A stretch of 64,000 nucleotides of DNA from Bacteroides sp. OM05-12. GTDB taxonomy: Bacteria > Bacteroidota > Bacteroidia > Bacteroidales > Bacteroidaceae. Of this stretch, positions 27,502 through 35,870 are shown one piece after another. The DNA lies in NCBI RefSeq assembly GCF_003438995.1, contig NZ_QSUN01000017.1:1-64000 (forward strand), in the 5' to 3' direction. Position 1 is the stretch's first letter. Each line of letters opens with the position of its first letter. Made by a program: the position numbers and the translations under genes. The notes beneath the pieces were generated by a model that worked only from the letters and a program-made list of their open reading frames with translations, ran no database searches and was not told the DNA's origin.

Positions 27502-27654
27502 TCATTCATTGTCAAACCAGAAATCTCTCTTTTTAGAGCCGGCAGGACCTGTATGAGGGCCTTTGCCCACACCTACACTAGAGGCTACGACTTCTTGCAT
27601 TTCTATTTTTATAATTTCAACACAAGGTTTTAAATATCTACTTTTTATTTTCAT
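27502..27654 (-). CDS. Small protein of 50 residues inside the glucan operon
   Basis: An open frame of 50 codons with an ATG at 27654, only 5 bp after the stop of the discoidin-protein gene, and a weak purine-rich stretch (AAATAAGG) just upstream. The N-terminus is MKIKSRYLKPCVEIIKIEMQ, and the C-terminal half is Gly-rich and then charged/aromatic (GVGKGPHTGPAG, SKKRDFWFDNE). No signal peptide or helix-turn-helix is visible. The pattern MK-x-Y-x-P, a short beta-like stretch, a Gly/Ser-rich segment and an acidic aromatic end recalls short unnamed peptides I have seen in Bacteroides and Prevotella genomes, but I cannot verify that. A modified peptide precursor is one possibility; function is unknown. 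Confidence 0.6.
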   Translation of the reverse strand: MKIKSRYLKPCVEIIKIEMQEVVASSVGVGKGPHTGPAGSKKRDFWFDNE

Positions 27655-27659
27655 AGACC

Positions 27660-30512
27660 TTATTTGATAATTACTTTCTGATTATTTACGATATAAATAC
27701 CTTTCGGCAGATTGGTTATTACATTATGACCTTCATTCAATTCCATATTACGAACGATACAACCATCTATACTGCATATTTTTACACATTGTGCTTTATC
27801 CGCTACAATTTCCAATACTCCGTTTGCAGACCATACAAGAAGAGTACTTGCATTTTGAGCATTAATCTTAGTTGGAGGAGGAGGAACTTCGCCATCATGT
27901 AACACATTAATGCGATCTGCAGCAAAAGCTGAATTGCTGGTAATATAAGCACGGAAAGCAGGAACAGAAGAATCATCTGAGCCAACTGCAAATTCACTAC
28001 CATCAGTGCGAAGCAGATAAAGACCATTGGCACTACCGGCAGCTATTTCATTAAACGTACCTTTGAAAACATATGTACCATTATCAATTGAAACATCATT
28101 AGCAGCTGTAGCTACAGGTACTATACCTGAACCGGTAAATACACCGTTCGTTTCACTATTTACAGCCATAATATAAGGAGTATTCGCAGTTGTTCTAGTT
28201 CTTGTTACAGATTCAAAAGAGAAATATCCTTTATCTTCTTGGCTTGTATAATCAGCTAAAGTTTCAATAGTATATCCCTCTACCTTTACTGCAAAAGGCA
28301 AATAAAGAGAAGCCCAACCATTCATTCCGGAGAAATCACGGGTATATGAAATAGAAGCTGCTGTAAACTCTTTCGTGTTATTAAACGGATGACCATCCTC
28401 TAAAGTAATTGCTTCAGCGTTACCCTCTCCATTATTAAATACTACTATATTTTTCGACGTATCTGAAATCTTAGAACTCTTATCTACATAAATCAAACAG
28501 TTCGGATTTAAATTTTCCATAGCAGGAAGTTCGCCTCCTATTACATCTATTAAATCAATCGTAGTAAGTTTTGCATAATCCAAATCATAACCGGCAAATA
28601 AATCTGCATCCCATTTTCCTGACAAGATAAGATCCGTATCTGTTCCTTCTTTTTCCAACGGTCCTGAACATTCACCCGTGATAGCGAAAATATAATGCTC
28701 ATAATCATCATTATTGGCACTCGTAAAGTTTCCATCATGTCCTTCCATATTCCATACAAACATTGTATAAAGAGACATGCCTACCGGATAAGTATCATCT
28801 GCAGTCAAAGTATAGCTTCCGTCCTCTTGTTTATTCATACCAACGAAACCAAATCCACCTTTAGCATCCATACGATGAACCTGTCCATAAGTCAATGCCG
28901 GACCACCTTCTGCCGGTGTTATTCTAAAAGTAACCTTTCCTTTATTATAAGTAATTGAATAGTCTATATTCCAAGCTGTGTTACCACCCTTCTCCGTGAT
29001 AGTACCTTGACATTCACTTTCACGTACCAAAGTAGTAAAAGGAGATAAAGTTACTGGTTCAGATAGATTGCCTGCCAAATCTTTTGCTACTATAGAAAAA
29101 GTATATTCCGTATTTGGATTTAAACCTTTTATTGTAATTGTATTCCCGTCAGTAGGGACAAGAATTTCTTTAGAGAATTCCATTGCATCATCTGTTATCA
29201 CATAAGAATAGACACCGATATTATCCGTTGCTTCTATTGTTAAGTCTACACTACCATAAGCAATGCTTTCATTTACCAATGCTGCAGAAGTTATTTGCGG
29301 TGCTTCCTCATCTAACACTTTAACAATTTCGTCCGCACTATTATTGAACACAATCTTTTCAATTGTCATCGCCTTAGGAAAAACAGATGAATAATCTACC
29401 ATAATAACGACTTCTGTCAACTTCTTTAATTCGCCGGCTGTATTGGTCACCTTAAATACAAAATCTTGTTTTTCATCTGCTATTGCAATCGTAGAAGAAG
29501 AGAATTCCCCATAGCCAAATCTTCCTTTTATACTCTGAGCTGAAGTAGCACAAGAACCTATCACATGAACATAAGAATATTCACCGGCTTTAAGCTCTTT
29601 AGGTAATTCCTTTAGTTTAAAACCAACCCAATTAGGACCTTTTGTAAGTGTCACTAAAACACCATTTTCTTGTGGTTCAAAAGTATATCCTTCGCCAACC
29701 TCAAAGCTTGTCAAGTTGTCTATATTTTCTAAAGCATTCCAAGTGTAAGATTCCGAGATTACATCTAAATCTACCTTTTCAGTAACACTTGCATCTCCCG
29801 AGGTTGCGGTAATTGTCAATTGGCTCATACCAATTTTTTTGCCTGTTACAGACAATGTTTTATCCGTACCGGATGCTTCAACATCAGCAATATCAGGATC
29901 TGAAGAAGAAACTGTAATCGTAGTCTCACCCTTAAAAAGTCCACCTTCCTGGTCAAGTAGCGTTATAGGGAAAACAGTTGTTTTCATTCCTTGAACCACT
30001 ACCTCCGGTACACTGATTGTTGTCAAGACAGGATCTGCAGTCGCTTTAAAGACTCTGAACTCGAAGAAACTCGACCCCCAAACCATTTCGCGTTCTAAAG
30101 CTACAAACTTTATAAAACGTGCACTATTTCCTAATACATCGTAAGTATGAAGTCCTGCCTTATTTACTGTAAATTCGCCTAACAAGCTCCAAGTTCCTTC
30201 GCCGGTTGTTTGATCCGGTTCATCTGTAGCTCCATACAACTCAAACCTCTTTGCAAAAGCACCTTCCCAATTTATTTCGATAAAATCCAAGTCAAATGTT
30301 TCACCTAAATCTACGTACCACCACTCGTTTTCATCCTCTTCAGCTGCTTGCCAACGTGTATTATCCTTTCCATCAACGGCATTCTTTGCCTCTTCTTGCT
30401 TTGAAGATGCGTAAACCGGCTTATCCAAAGCCAGATTTACCTGTGCATTCACACTCGTAATTGTCATGCATAGCAAGACAAACAGAGTCATAAAAAAGTT
30501 TCTTTTTTTCAT
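27660..30512 (-). CDS. Secreted discoidin-domain protein, putative glycan-binding, with T9SS-type tail
   Basis: A 950-residue exported protein without a recognised catalytic domain. After the signal peptide (TSVNAQ) it shows a discoidin F5/8C domain (about 24-155; NTRWQAA, ending SSFFEFRVF) and a Big2-like domain (160-255). A beta-sandwich region (260-395), an Fn3 domain (405-500) and a further beta-rich region (500-630) follow. The C-terminus is Por-secretion-like (LPKGIYIVNNQ). It lies 25 bp after the first GH128 gene and 5 bp before the small gene, so it belongs to the glucan operon. Its likely role is binding glucan or holding enzymes near it; catalysis cannot be excluded. Confidence 0.85.
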   Translation of the reverse strand: MKKRNFFMTLFVLLCMTITSVNAQVNLALDKPVYASSKQEEAKNAVDGKDNTRWQAAEEDENEWWYVDLGETFDLDFIEINWEGAFAKRFELYGATDEPDQTTGEGTWSLLGEFTVNKAGLHTYDVLGNSARFIKFVALEREMVWGSSFFEFRVFKATADPVLTTISVPEVVVQGMKTTVFPITLLDQEGGLFKGETTITVSSSDPDIADVEASGTDKTLSVTGKKIGMSQLTITATSGDASVTEKVDLDVISESYTWNALENIDNLTSFEVGEGYTFEPQENGVLVTLTKGPNWVGFKLKELPKELKAGEYSYVHVIGSCATSAQSIKGRFGYGEFSSSTIAIADEKQDFVFKVTNTAGELKKLTEVVIMVDYSSVFPKAMTIEKIVFNNSADEIVKVLDEEAPQITSAALVNESIAYGSVDLTIEATDNIGVYSYVITDDAMEFSKEILVPTDGNTITIKGLNPNTEYTFSIVAKDLAGNLSEPVTLSPFTTLVRESECQGTITEKGGNTAWNIDYSITYNKGKVTFRITPAEGGPALTYGQVHRMDAKGGFGFVGMNKQEDGSYTLTADDTYPVGMSLYTMFVWNMEGHDGNFTSANNDDYEHYIFAITGECSGPLEKEGTDTDLILSGKWDADLFAGYDLDYAKLTTIDLIDVIGGELPAMENLNPNCLIYVDKSSKISDTSKNIVVFNNGEGNAEAITLEDGHPFNNTKEFTAASISYTRDFSGMNGWASLYLPFAVKVEGYTIETLADYTSQEDKGYFSFESVTRTRTTANTPYIMAVNSETNGVFTGSGIVPVATAANDVSIDNGTYVFKGTFNEIAAGSANGLYLLRTDGSEFAVGSDDSSVPAFRAYITSNSAFAADRINVLHDGEVPPPPTKINAQNASTLLVWSANGVLEIVADKAQCVKICSIDGCIVRNMELNEGHNVITNLPKGIYIVNNQKVIIK

Positions 30513-30537
30513 AATATAAACATTTTAAGTATTAAAA

Positions 30538-32058
30538 TTATTCTATAATTTGTTTCACTGTCCTGGTTGTGCCATCTGCCAAAGACACAGTAACTAAATA
30601 AACACCGGAGGAAATAGAAGATACATCTATATGATTACGTTTATTTATAGAAACTAACGTTCTACCTCCCATGTCAGAAACCATAAAAGATTTGACTTCC
30701 TGTTCCGTATCAGCATATAAGGTTGCCCCTTCTTTACGAATAGATATTTTATTAGGCATTACCTTATCTATAATCTTAGAGGGAGTCCCACTCAAACTTA
30801 TCCAATTAATTTTGCACGTTGTATTCTTTTTGCTCTTTAATGTTAAGCGTTGCTTACCTGCCGGCAAATCAATATTTATAATTCTAGTTTCCCATTTATC
30901 TGTACTTCCTGTTTCCGGGATCTCTACCGTTGAAAGTAAATTATCATCCGAATAGATTTCTATGTTAGGAGCATACCTTTCGGCAACAGAAGCAATACGA
31001 ATCGATAATGGATAAGTACCTGCTTCCGGAACATCTATCAAATAAGTTGCAGTACATCCCATACCGAATGCTTCCCATTGCAACTTAAAAGGACTTGATT
31101 CATCCGAATTAAGTTCCAAAGAAGAATAAGAGGACTGGATATAGTTTGTTGCAGGTATAACATCATCTGTTGTATAATAATGATCCATATCAAAAGAAGA
31201 CATATTTACATATATCTGCCCCAATTCCGACAAGATACCTGCTTCTCCTCCAGATGCAGCTTCCGATGAATAAAGCATCAAACGATAATAAGGTAAAGAG
31301 TTTAGTCCTTTTGCCTTAAACCATGCATACTTCGCTACATTAGGACTAAGTTCTAAAGCTTCAAGCTTTTGTGTCATTGTTTTACGCTGTATATTATAAG
31401 TTTCAGCGTTATCCTGCATCCCATCCCAAGCACAGAATTCGGTTAACCAAATTTTCTTATTATATCGTTTAGCTATTCCATCAATAAAATCCATAACGGC
31501 AGCCGGTTGTACCATATAACAATGTAGAGCAAGATAGTCTACACGCGCATTTGGATATGCCTTAAAAAATTCATCGTACCAAGTTGTTGGATTTTGATAA
31601 GGCGCATCAGGTGAATAGTTCAAAGCAGGACCAACCAATTCCAAATCAAAATCTTCCGCAATCTTCTCTAAACGAGGCCATATTTCAGCAGCTTGCTTCG
31701 GAGTCATGTTAGCTTGAGCTTTAAAATTCGGTTCATTAAATCCCAAAAGATATTTTGCTCCCGGATGATCTGTAAAATATTGACGAATTTTATTTTCATC
31801 AAATCCACCATTCCATGTCATTGGCACATAATCCATATCTTTTCCCGGTCCAACTACGCCTTTAACAGCATTGTTGGGGGTAGGTCCCCAATCATAATAC
31901 CAGGAAACGCCCGAAGACAAGGATTTAATTTCCGCTTCATCGGAAAAGCTACTTTCAGACACACCCCGTTTTTCACTGCGCTTCTGCGCAAACGTACTTG
32001 TCTGACTGCTTACAATGGCAATTAAGCCAAACAGTATAATACAATCCCGTAATCTCAT
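30538..32058 (-). CDS. GH128 endo-beta-1,3-glucanase with CBM6-like domain and T9SS-type tail (copy 1)
   Basis: A 506-residue secreted enzyme. The GH128 (Glyco_hydro_cc) TIM-barrel covers about residues 30-280. Its two expected catalytic glutamates are visible in GFNEPNF (near 107) and WLTEFCAWD (near 205). A CBM6/35-like beta-sandwich (about 310-425) and a Por-secretion tail (ISSGVYLVTV) follow. Family members cut beta-1,3-glucan internally with retention. The start at 32058 is preferred over an in-frame ATG at 32097, which would overlap the upstream gene by 28 bp; from 32058 the gap is 11 bp. It is a tandem paralog of the next gene upstream. Confidence 0.9.
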   Translation of the reverse strand: MRLRDCIILFGLIAIVSSQTSTFAQKRSEKRGVSESSFSDEAEIKSLSSGVSWYYDWGPTPNNAVKGVVGPGKDMDYVPMTWNGGFDENKIRQYFTDHPGAKYLLGFNEPNFKAQANMTPKQAAEIWPRLEKIAEDFDLELVGPALNYSPDAPYQNPTTWYDEFFKAYPNARVDYLALHCYMVQPAAVMDFIDGIAKRYNKKIWLTEFCAWDGMQDNAETYNIQRKTMTQKLEALELSPNVAKYAWFKAKGLNSLPYYRLMLYSSEAASGGEAGILSELGQIYVNMSSFDMDHYYTTDDVIPATNYIQSSYSSLELNSDESSPFKLQWEAFGMGCTATYLIDVPEAGTYPLSIRIASVAERYAPNIEIYSDDNLLSTVEIPETGSTDKWETRIINIDLPAGKQRLTLKSKKNTTCKINWISLSGTPSKIIDKVMPNKISIRKEGATLYADTEQEVKSFMVSDMGGRTLVSINKRNHIDVSSISSGVYLVTVSLADGTTRTVKQIIE

Positions 32059-32069
32059 ATTATTCCTTT

Positions 32070-33605
32070 TTAATATTTCACGATTTTTTTCACACAACTA
32101 ATTCCATCTTCCATTTCAATATTCAAGAAATAAGTTCCAGCTGGCAAGAAAGATAAATTTACATCATTAGACTCAATCTTTAACTCAGCAAGCATTCTGC
32201 CAGAAAGCTCATAGATTTTCAGATTATTGACTCTCCGATCACCACTACGAATAGACATTATATCTTTGACAGGAGAAGGATAAACAGAAACAGTAGATGC
32301 CATTTCTAATAAATCATTATGAGTACTAGATCCAGATAATAGTGTAAGCCAATTTAAAGATATAGTACCATTCGTTACCTTTAATCGTAATGTTTGTTCA
32401 CCCTTTTGTAAATTAAGCGTTGCCTGATATTCTTTCCAGACCTTCTCGCCTCCAGTTGATGGCATACTTAAAACAGATAGTTCCGTTCCACCTACTGATA
32501 GCTGACATGAAGCATCTTCTTTGGAAGCATAACGAAGTTTTATTTGAAAATCTCCCGATGATGGAACATCAATATTATATTCAGCCCATTCATTATCATT
32601 GAAATCATAGATCTCCAAAATTCCATTGTCATCTGTAGACAGACGTAACTGAAAGCCATCTTTCCAATTATCACTATTATCTATATCAACTATATTCATG
32701 GAAGAATAATGTTCTGCCGGAATCTGCTCGCCAACTTTAAAATAATAAGACTTATCCTGTGAAGACATATTTACGAAAACTTGTCCTAAATCAGTTAACG
32801 CGCCAGGAGCATTATCTTCTAAAAATTGCATATAAGGATACTTATCATTTCCCCCAGTTCGAGGGATAAACCATGCATAACGGTACACATCCGGATCTGA
32901 TTCCAAATAATTAATCGCATTCACCATAAACTTCATTTGGTTAGAAGGTTGGTCTCCCGGTATATTATAGAACTCATCCCAAGCACAGAACTCAGTCAAC
33001 CAAATAGGTTTTCCATATTTTTTAAATTTACTGATATACCACATTAAAGCAGAGGGATATGGCATATAACAATGCACAGCTACATAATCGACTCTTGCAT
33101 CAGCCGGAAGTAATTTAAAGAATTCGTCCAACCAAGCATTGGGATCCTGATAAGGTGCATCCGGACTAAAGTTTACAGCAGGAGCAACAATCTTCAAACC
33201 AAAATCATCGGCAATCTTTTGTAGTCTCGGCCATGCAGCAACAGCCTCTGCCGGTGTCATATTAGCTTGCGACTTAAAGTTCGGTTCATTAAAACCTAAT
33301 AGATATTTAACATTTTTGTGAGTTTGTAAATAAGAACGTAAAGCATTTTCATTATACCCACCATTCCACGCCATAGGAACAAAATCTACTGCTTCATCCT
33401 CTAATACCGCATCAACAACAGCATTAGGGGTAACACCCCAATTGTAAAACCAAGAAGAACCTTTTGAAAGAGAATATACATCCTCAGCATACGGGATTTC
33501 ATAAGAAACCCCTCTTTTATAACTCTTAGCTTGAGCAAACAAAAAAGAATTCATTTGTAAAGCTAAGAAACATCCAGCAATAACTGTCAATTTAATATAA
33601 TTCAT
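32070..33605 (-). CDS. GH128 endo-beta-1,3-glucanase with CBM6-like domain and T9SS-type tail (copy 2)
   Basis: A 511-residue secreted enzyme collinear with the protein at 30538-32058. It has a signal peptide (FLFAQ) and a GH128 barrel (about 30-280) with GFNEPNF (Glu near 106) and WLTEFCAWD (Glu near 203). A CBM6-like domain (about 300-420) and a tail with the SVYPSPVKD signature and LPAGTYFLNI follow. The two GH128 proteins share long identical stretches around the catalytic residues but differ in the CBM and tail, so the duplication is not recent. It is 14 bp after the GH16 gene. Confidence 0.9.
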   Translation of the reverse strand: MNYIKLTVIAGCFLALQMNSFLFAQAKSYKRGVSYEIPYAEDVYSLSKGSSWFYNWGVTPNAVVDAVLEDEAVDFVPMAWNGGYNENALRSYLQTHKNVKYLLGFNEPNFKSQANMTPAEAVAAWPRLQKIADDFGLKIVAPAVNFSPDAPYQDPNAWLDEFFKLLPADARVDYVAVHCYMPYPSALMWYISKFKKYGKPIWLTEFCAWDEFYNIPGDQPSNQMKFMVNAINYLESDPDVYRYAWFIPRTGGNDKYPYMQFLEDNAPGALTDLGQVFVNMSSQDKSYYFKVGEQIPAEHYSSMNIVDIDNSDNWKDGFQLRLSTDDNGILEIYDFNDNEWAEYNIDVPSSGDFQIKLRYASKEDASCQLSVGGTELSVLSMPSTGGEKVWKEYQATLNLQKGEQTLRLKVTNGTISLNWLTLLSGSSTHNDLLEMASTVSVYPSPVKDIMSIRSGDRRVNNLKIYELSGRMLAELKIESNDVNLSFLPAGTYFLNIEMEDGISCVKKIVKY

Positions 33606-33619
33606 GGCTTATAATAAGA

Positions 33620-34798
33620 TTATTGTAAATAAATTTTTCTTGAGAATGAGGTCCCATCTTTCATATTCACTTTGATAATGTACATACCTGCTTGTAAATG
33701 TGTTGCTTCAATAATATTTGAGTCACATTTATCAAGCTCGGTTGTACCATCTACTGAAAACATAGTCAATCTTTCTACCTCTCCTTTTATATTGATCTTT
33801 CTACCTAATATTTCTACTTTTATTTGTTGATCGTGTGATGGAGAATTTACAAAAGTAGGAGGTACTCCTACCCCCGTAAATTCTTCATGACTTTCTCCTT
33901 TTTGATACAATTTTACATAATCAACATACATTTTAGCTTCACCATCTTTCAATGCTGTAATACCATTTATATCCCAAATTCCAGGGAAATTTCCACCAAC
34001 AGCTAAATTGAATATAACAAAAAACGGCCGATGAAAATAATTACCAGGATCTTGCGGATTAGCATTCGCTGATATATTCATTTCATAATATGGTTTAGCA
34101 TCAGGATATATATCCTTATCCAAAAACATTTGGATAACATTCTCATTCCAGATCATGGTAAAAAGATGAAAATCATCCTGCATACCATAACTGTTCGTTG
34201 TAGCTTTTGCATAATTCGGATATCCACCATTCTCATAATATCCCCAATGACAAGCCCCATTAAAAAGACGGTCTTGAGTATTATTTCGAATCCCTGTAGA
34301 ATGTCCCATTTCTAAAATATCAACCTCTCCGCATCTAGGCCAGCCTTCATTAGAAATCGTATTTCCCAACATCCAAAAAGCCGGCCATAAACCGTCTGCC
34401 GTATGTGGTAATTTAATTCTAGCTTCCAGCTTCCCATGTTTAAAGAACATTTTACCTTGTGTGGTCAAACGCCCGGAGGTAGCAGGGCTACCTAAAAAAT
34501 TCTCTTTCTTTGCTGTAATTATCAGACAACGGCTACCAGTCACCGGCTCATTGCCTATTGAGATATTTTCTTTGCGGTAATACTGTATTTCTCTATTACC
34601 ACAGCCATCACCATTTATTTCCACTGACCAATTATCCGTTTCATTGAGCTCATCTCCATCGAATAAGTCTTGCCAAACTAATTTATAACCATCAGTTTCG
34701 CCAGTTCCGGTCTGGACATTCTCTGCCATCAGACTAATAAATGAGAAACCAAATAAAAAAGAAAAAATTATTACTCGCATAATATTGTACTTCATCAT
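33620..34798 (-). CDS. GH16 beta-glucanase (laminarinase type) with T9SS-type tail
   Basis: A 392-residue secreted enzyme. The signal peptide ends near LMAEN and the GH16 beta-jelly-roll covers about 35-310. Its catalytic motif is EVDILEMG (nucleophile Glu near 156, acid/base Glu near 161); the extra residue in E-x-D-x-x-E is typical of laminarinases and lichenases as opposed to kappa-carrageenases. WPAFWMLG and the typical GGNFPG motif are also present. The C-terminal 70 residues form a Por-secretion-like tail (LQAGMYIIKV). It is the first enzyme gene after susCD, separated from the SGBP-like gene by 154 bp containing a large hairpin. Confidence 0.92.
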   Translation of the reverse strand: MMKYNIMRVIIFSFLFGFSFISLMAENVQTGTGETDGYKLVWQDLFDGDELNETDNWSVEINGDGCGNREIQYYRKENISIGNEPVTGSRCLIITAKKENFLGSPATSGRLTTQGKMFFKHGKLEARIKLPHTADGLWPAFWMLGNTISNEGWPRCGEVDILEMGHSTGIRNNTQDRLFNGACHWGYYENGGYPNYAKATTNSYGMQDDFHLFTMIWNENVIQMFLDKDIYPDAKPYYEMNISANANPQDPGNYFHRPFFVIFNLAVGGNFPGIWDINGITALKDGEAKMYVDYVKLYQKGESHEEFTGVGVPPTFVNSPSHDQQIKVEILGRKINIKGEVERLTMFSVDGTTELDKCDSNIIEATHLQAGMYIIKVNMKDGTSFSRKIYLQ

Positions 34799-34845
34799 AT
34801 AAATAACTTTATTTCTTCCAACTCACCACTTAAATTAAGTAGAGA

Positions 34846-34937
34846 ATAGGGATATACCAAGGGCTATAGACATATAAAACATCTAAGACAATCGCCTATA
34901 ATAAGCTAATAATTAGCCCTATAGATATATCCTTATT
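34846..34937 (-). terminator. Large intra-operon hairpin between the susCD block and the enzyme genes
   Basis: GGGCTA (34861-34866) pairs with TAGCCC (34914-34919), and GGATATA (34850-34856) pairs with TATATCC (34926-34932), with further A-T pairs outside. It begins about 16 nt after the stop of the small secreted protein gene on the minus strand. It has no clean T run, so it is better viewed as an attenuator or 3'-end stabiliser. Confidence 0.5.
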
Positions 34938-34952
34938 AAAAATCTGAATAGA

Positions 34953-35822
34953 TTACTTTATAGCAACTTTCTTCACAATAGAACCTGACTTAAGAACGTA
35001 GACACCTTTATTCAAATCATTTATACCTACAACAGATTCCTTCGTTGATTTAACTTGTTTTCCTGAAATATCATACAAATCAATGCCATTTTGAGAACCT
35101 AAAACAGAAAGTGTACTTTCACCTACTAATACCTGAAGATCTTCTGCATTTATTTGTCCAATATTGCTAGGATCTGCTTTTTGATAATAGAAAATAGCGT
35201 CAAAAGAACATCTAGTACCTGCTCTGGAACCTAAAGAGAAAGAAAATGGAGCATACTCAATAACACCGGCTTTCCAGCCTAGTTTTTTCAATTCTTTCAC
35301 AGAAATATCGAAGGCATGCCATTCCCCATCACGATCAAAATCATCAAATGCCTGAACACCATCACTATTAGGAGTTTGCCCAAAAACCAATGCAGCTTCT
35401 CCATTTTTACTTCCCGTCACTGTAAACGTAAATGACTCGCTATCTTCCGAAAGAAGAGCTATATGGAAAAAATAAGAGTCATCAATCTCACTCAGATCTT
35501 TTTCTCCGGTATTAAATGCGCCACCAGACCAAGTCATACCCGGAGCCACCTCTAATGCCAAAAATTCACCCTGAACTCCATTTGAATTGGGACCAATTGC
35601 ATCAATAAATACCATAGTTTCACCGGCAGACCAAATATCAATCTGAGACGTTCTCAAATCCAGTTTAATTTGATTCTGAATCGGAGCTAAAGTTTGTTCA
35701 CCCAAATAAATCGGACAATAATTTGTCGCACTTGAGAAATCAAATTCAGCTTGAGCTGAAACATTTACACTACTAGCCATAGCAGCTAATCCTGCCACTA
35801 ATAAGGTTGTAATCTTTTTCAT
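34953..35822 (-). CDS. Small secreted protein after SusD, putative surface glycan-binding, T9SS-type tail
   Basis: A 289-residue exported protein with a signal peptide cleaved near NVSAQ and no lipobox. The body (about 24-215) is beta-rich, with aspartate/tryptophan-rich stretches (DDFDRDGEWHAFDI, EVAPGMTWSGG). The end is a Por-secretion-like tail (GIDLYDISGKQVK, LNKGVYVLKS). Its position directly after susD is the usual slot of SusE/SusF-like surface glycan-binding proteins, but those are normally lipoproteins, so the assignment rests on position alone. I recognise no named family in the body. The spacing to susD is 48 bp. Confidence 0.75.
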   Translation of the reverse strand: MKKITTLLVAGLAAMASSVNVSAQAEFDFSSATNYCPIYLGEQTLAPIQNQIKLDLRTSQIDIWSAGETMVFIDAIGPNSNGVQGEFLALEVAPGMTWSGGAFNTGEKDLSEIDDSYFFHIALLSEDSESFTFTVTGSKNGEAALVFGQTPNSDGVQAFDDFDRDGEWHAFDISVKELKKLGWKAGVIEYAPFSFSLGSRAGTRCSFDAIFYYQKADPSNIGQINAEDLQVLVGESTLSVLGSQNGIDLYDISGKQVKSTKESVVGINDLNKGVYVLKSGSIVKKVAIK

Positions 35823-35870
35823 TTTAGTAAAATTTTAAAAGTTAATAATTGAGTTTATATTCGATATTAA

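Noticed and set aside
32059..32097. Upstream ATG at 32097 for the first GH128 gene
   Set aside because: It would overlap the preceding gene by 28 bp and place 13 charged residues before the signal peptide; ATG 32058 gives normal spacing.
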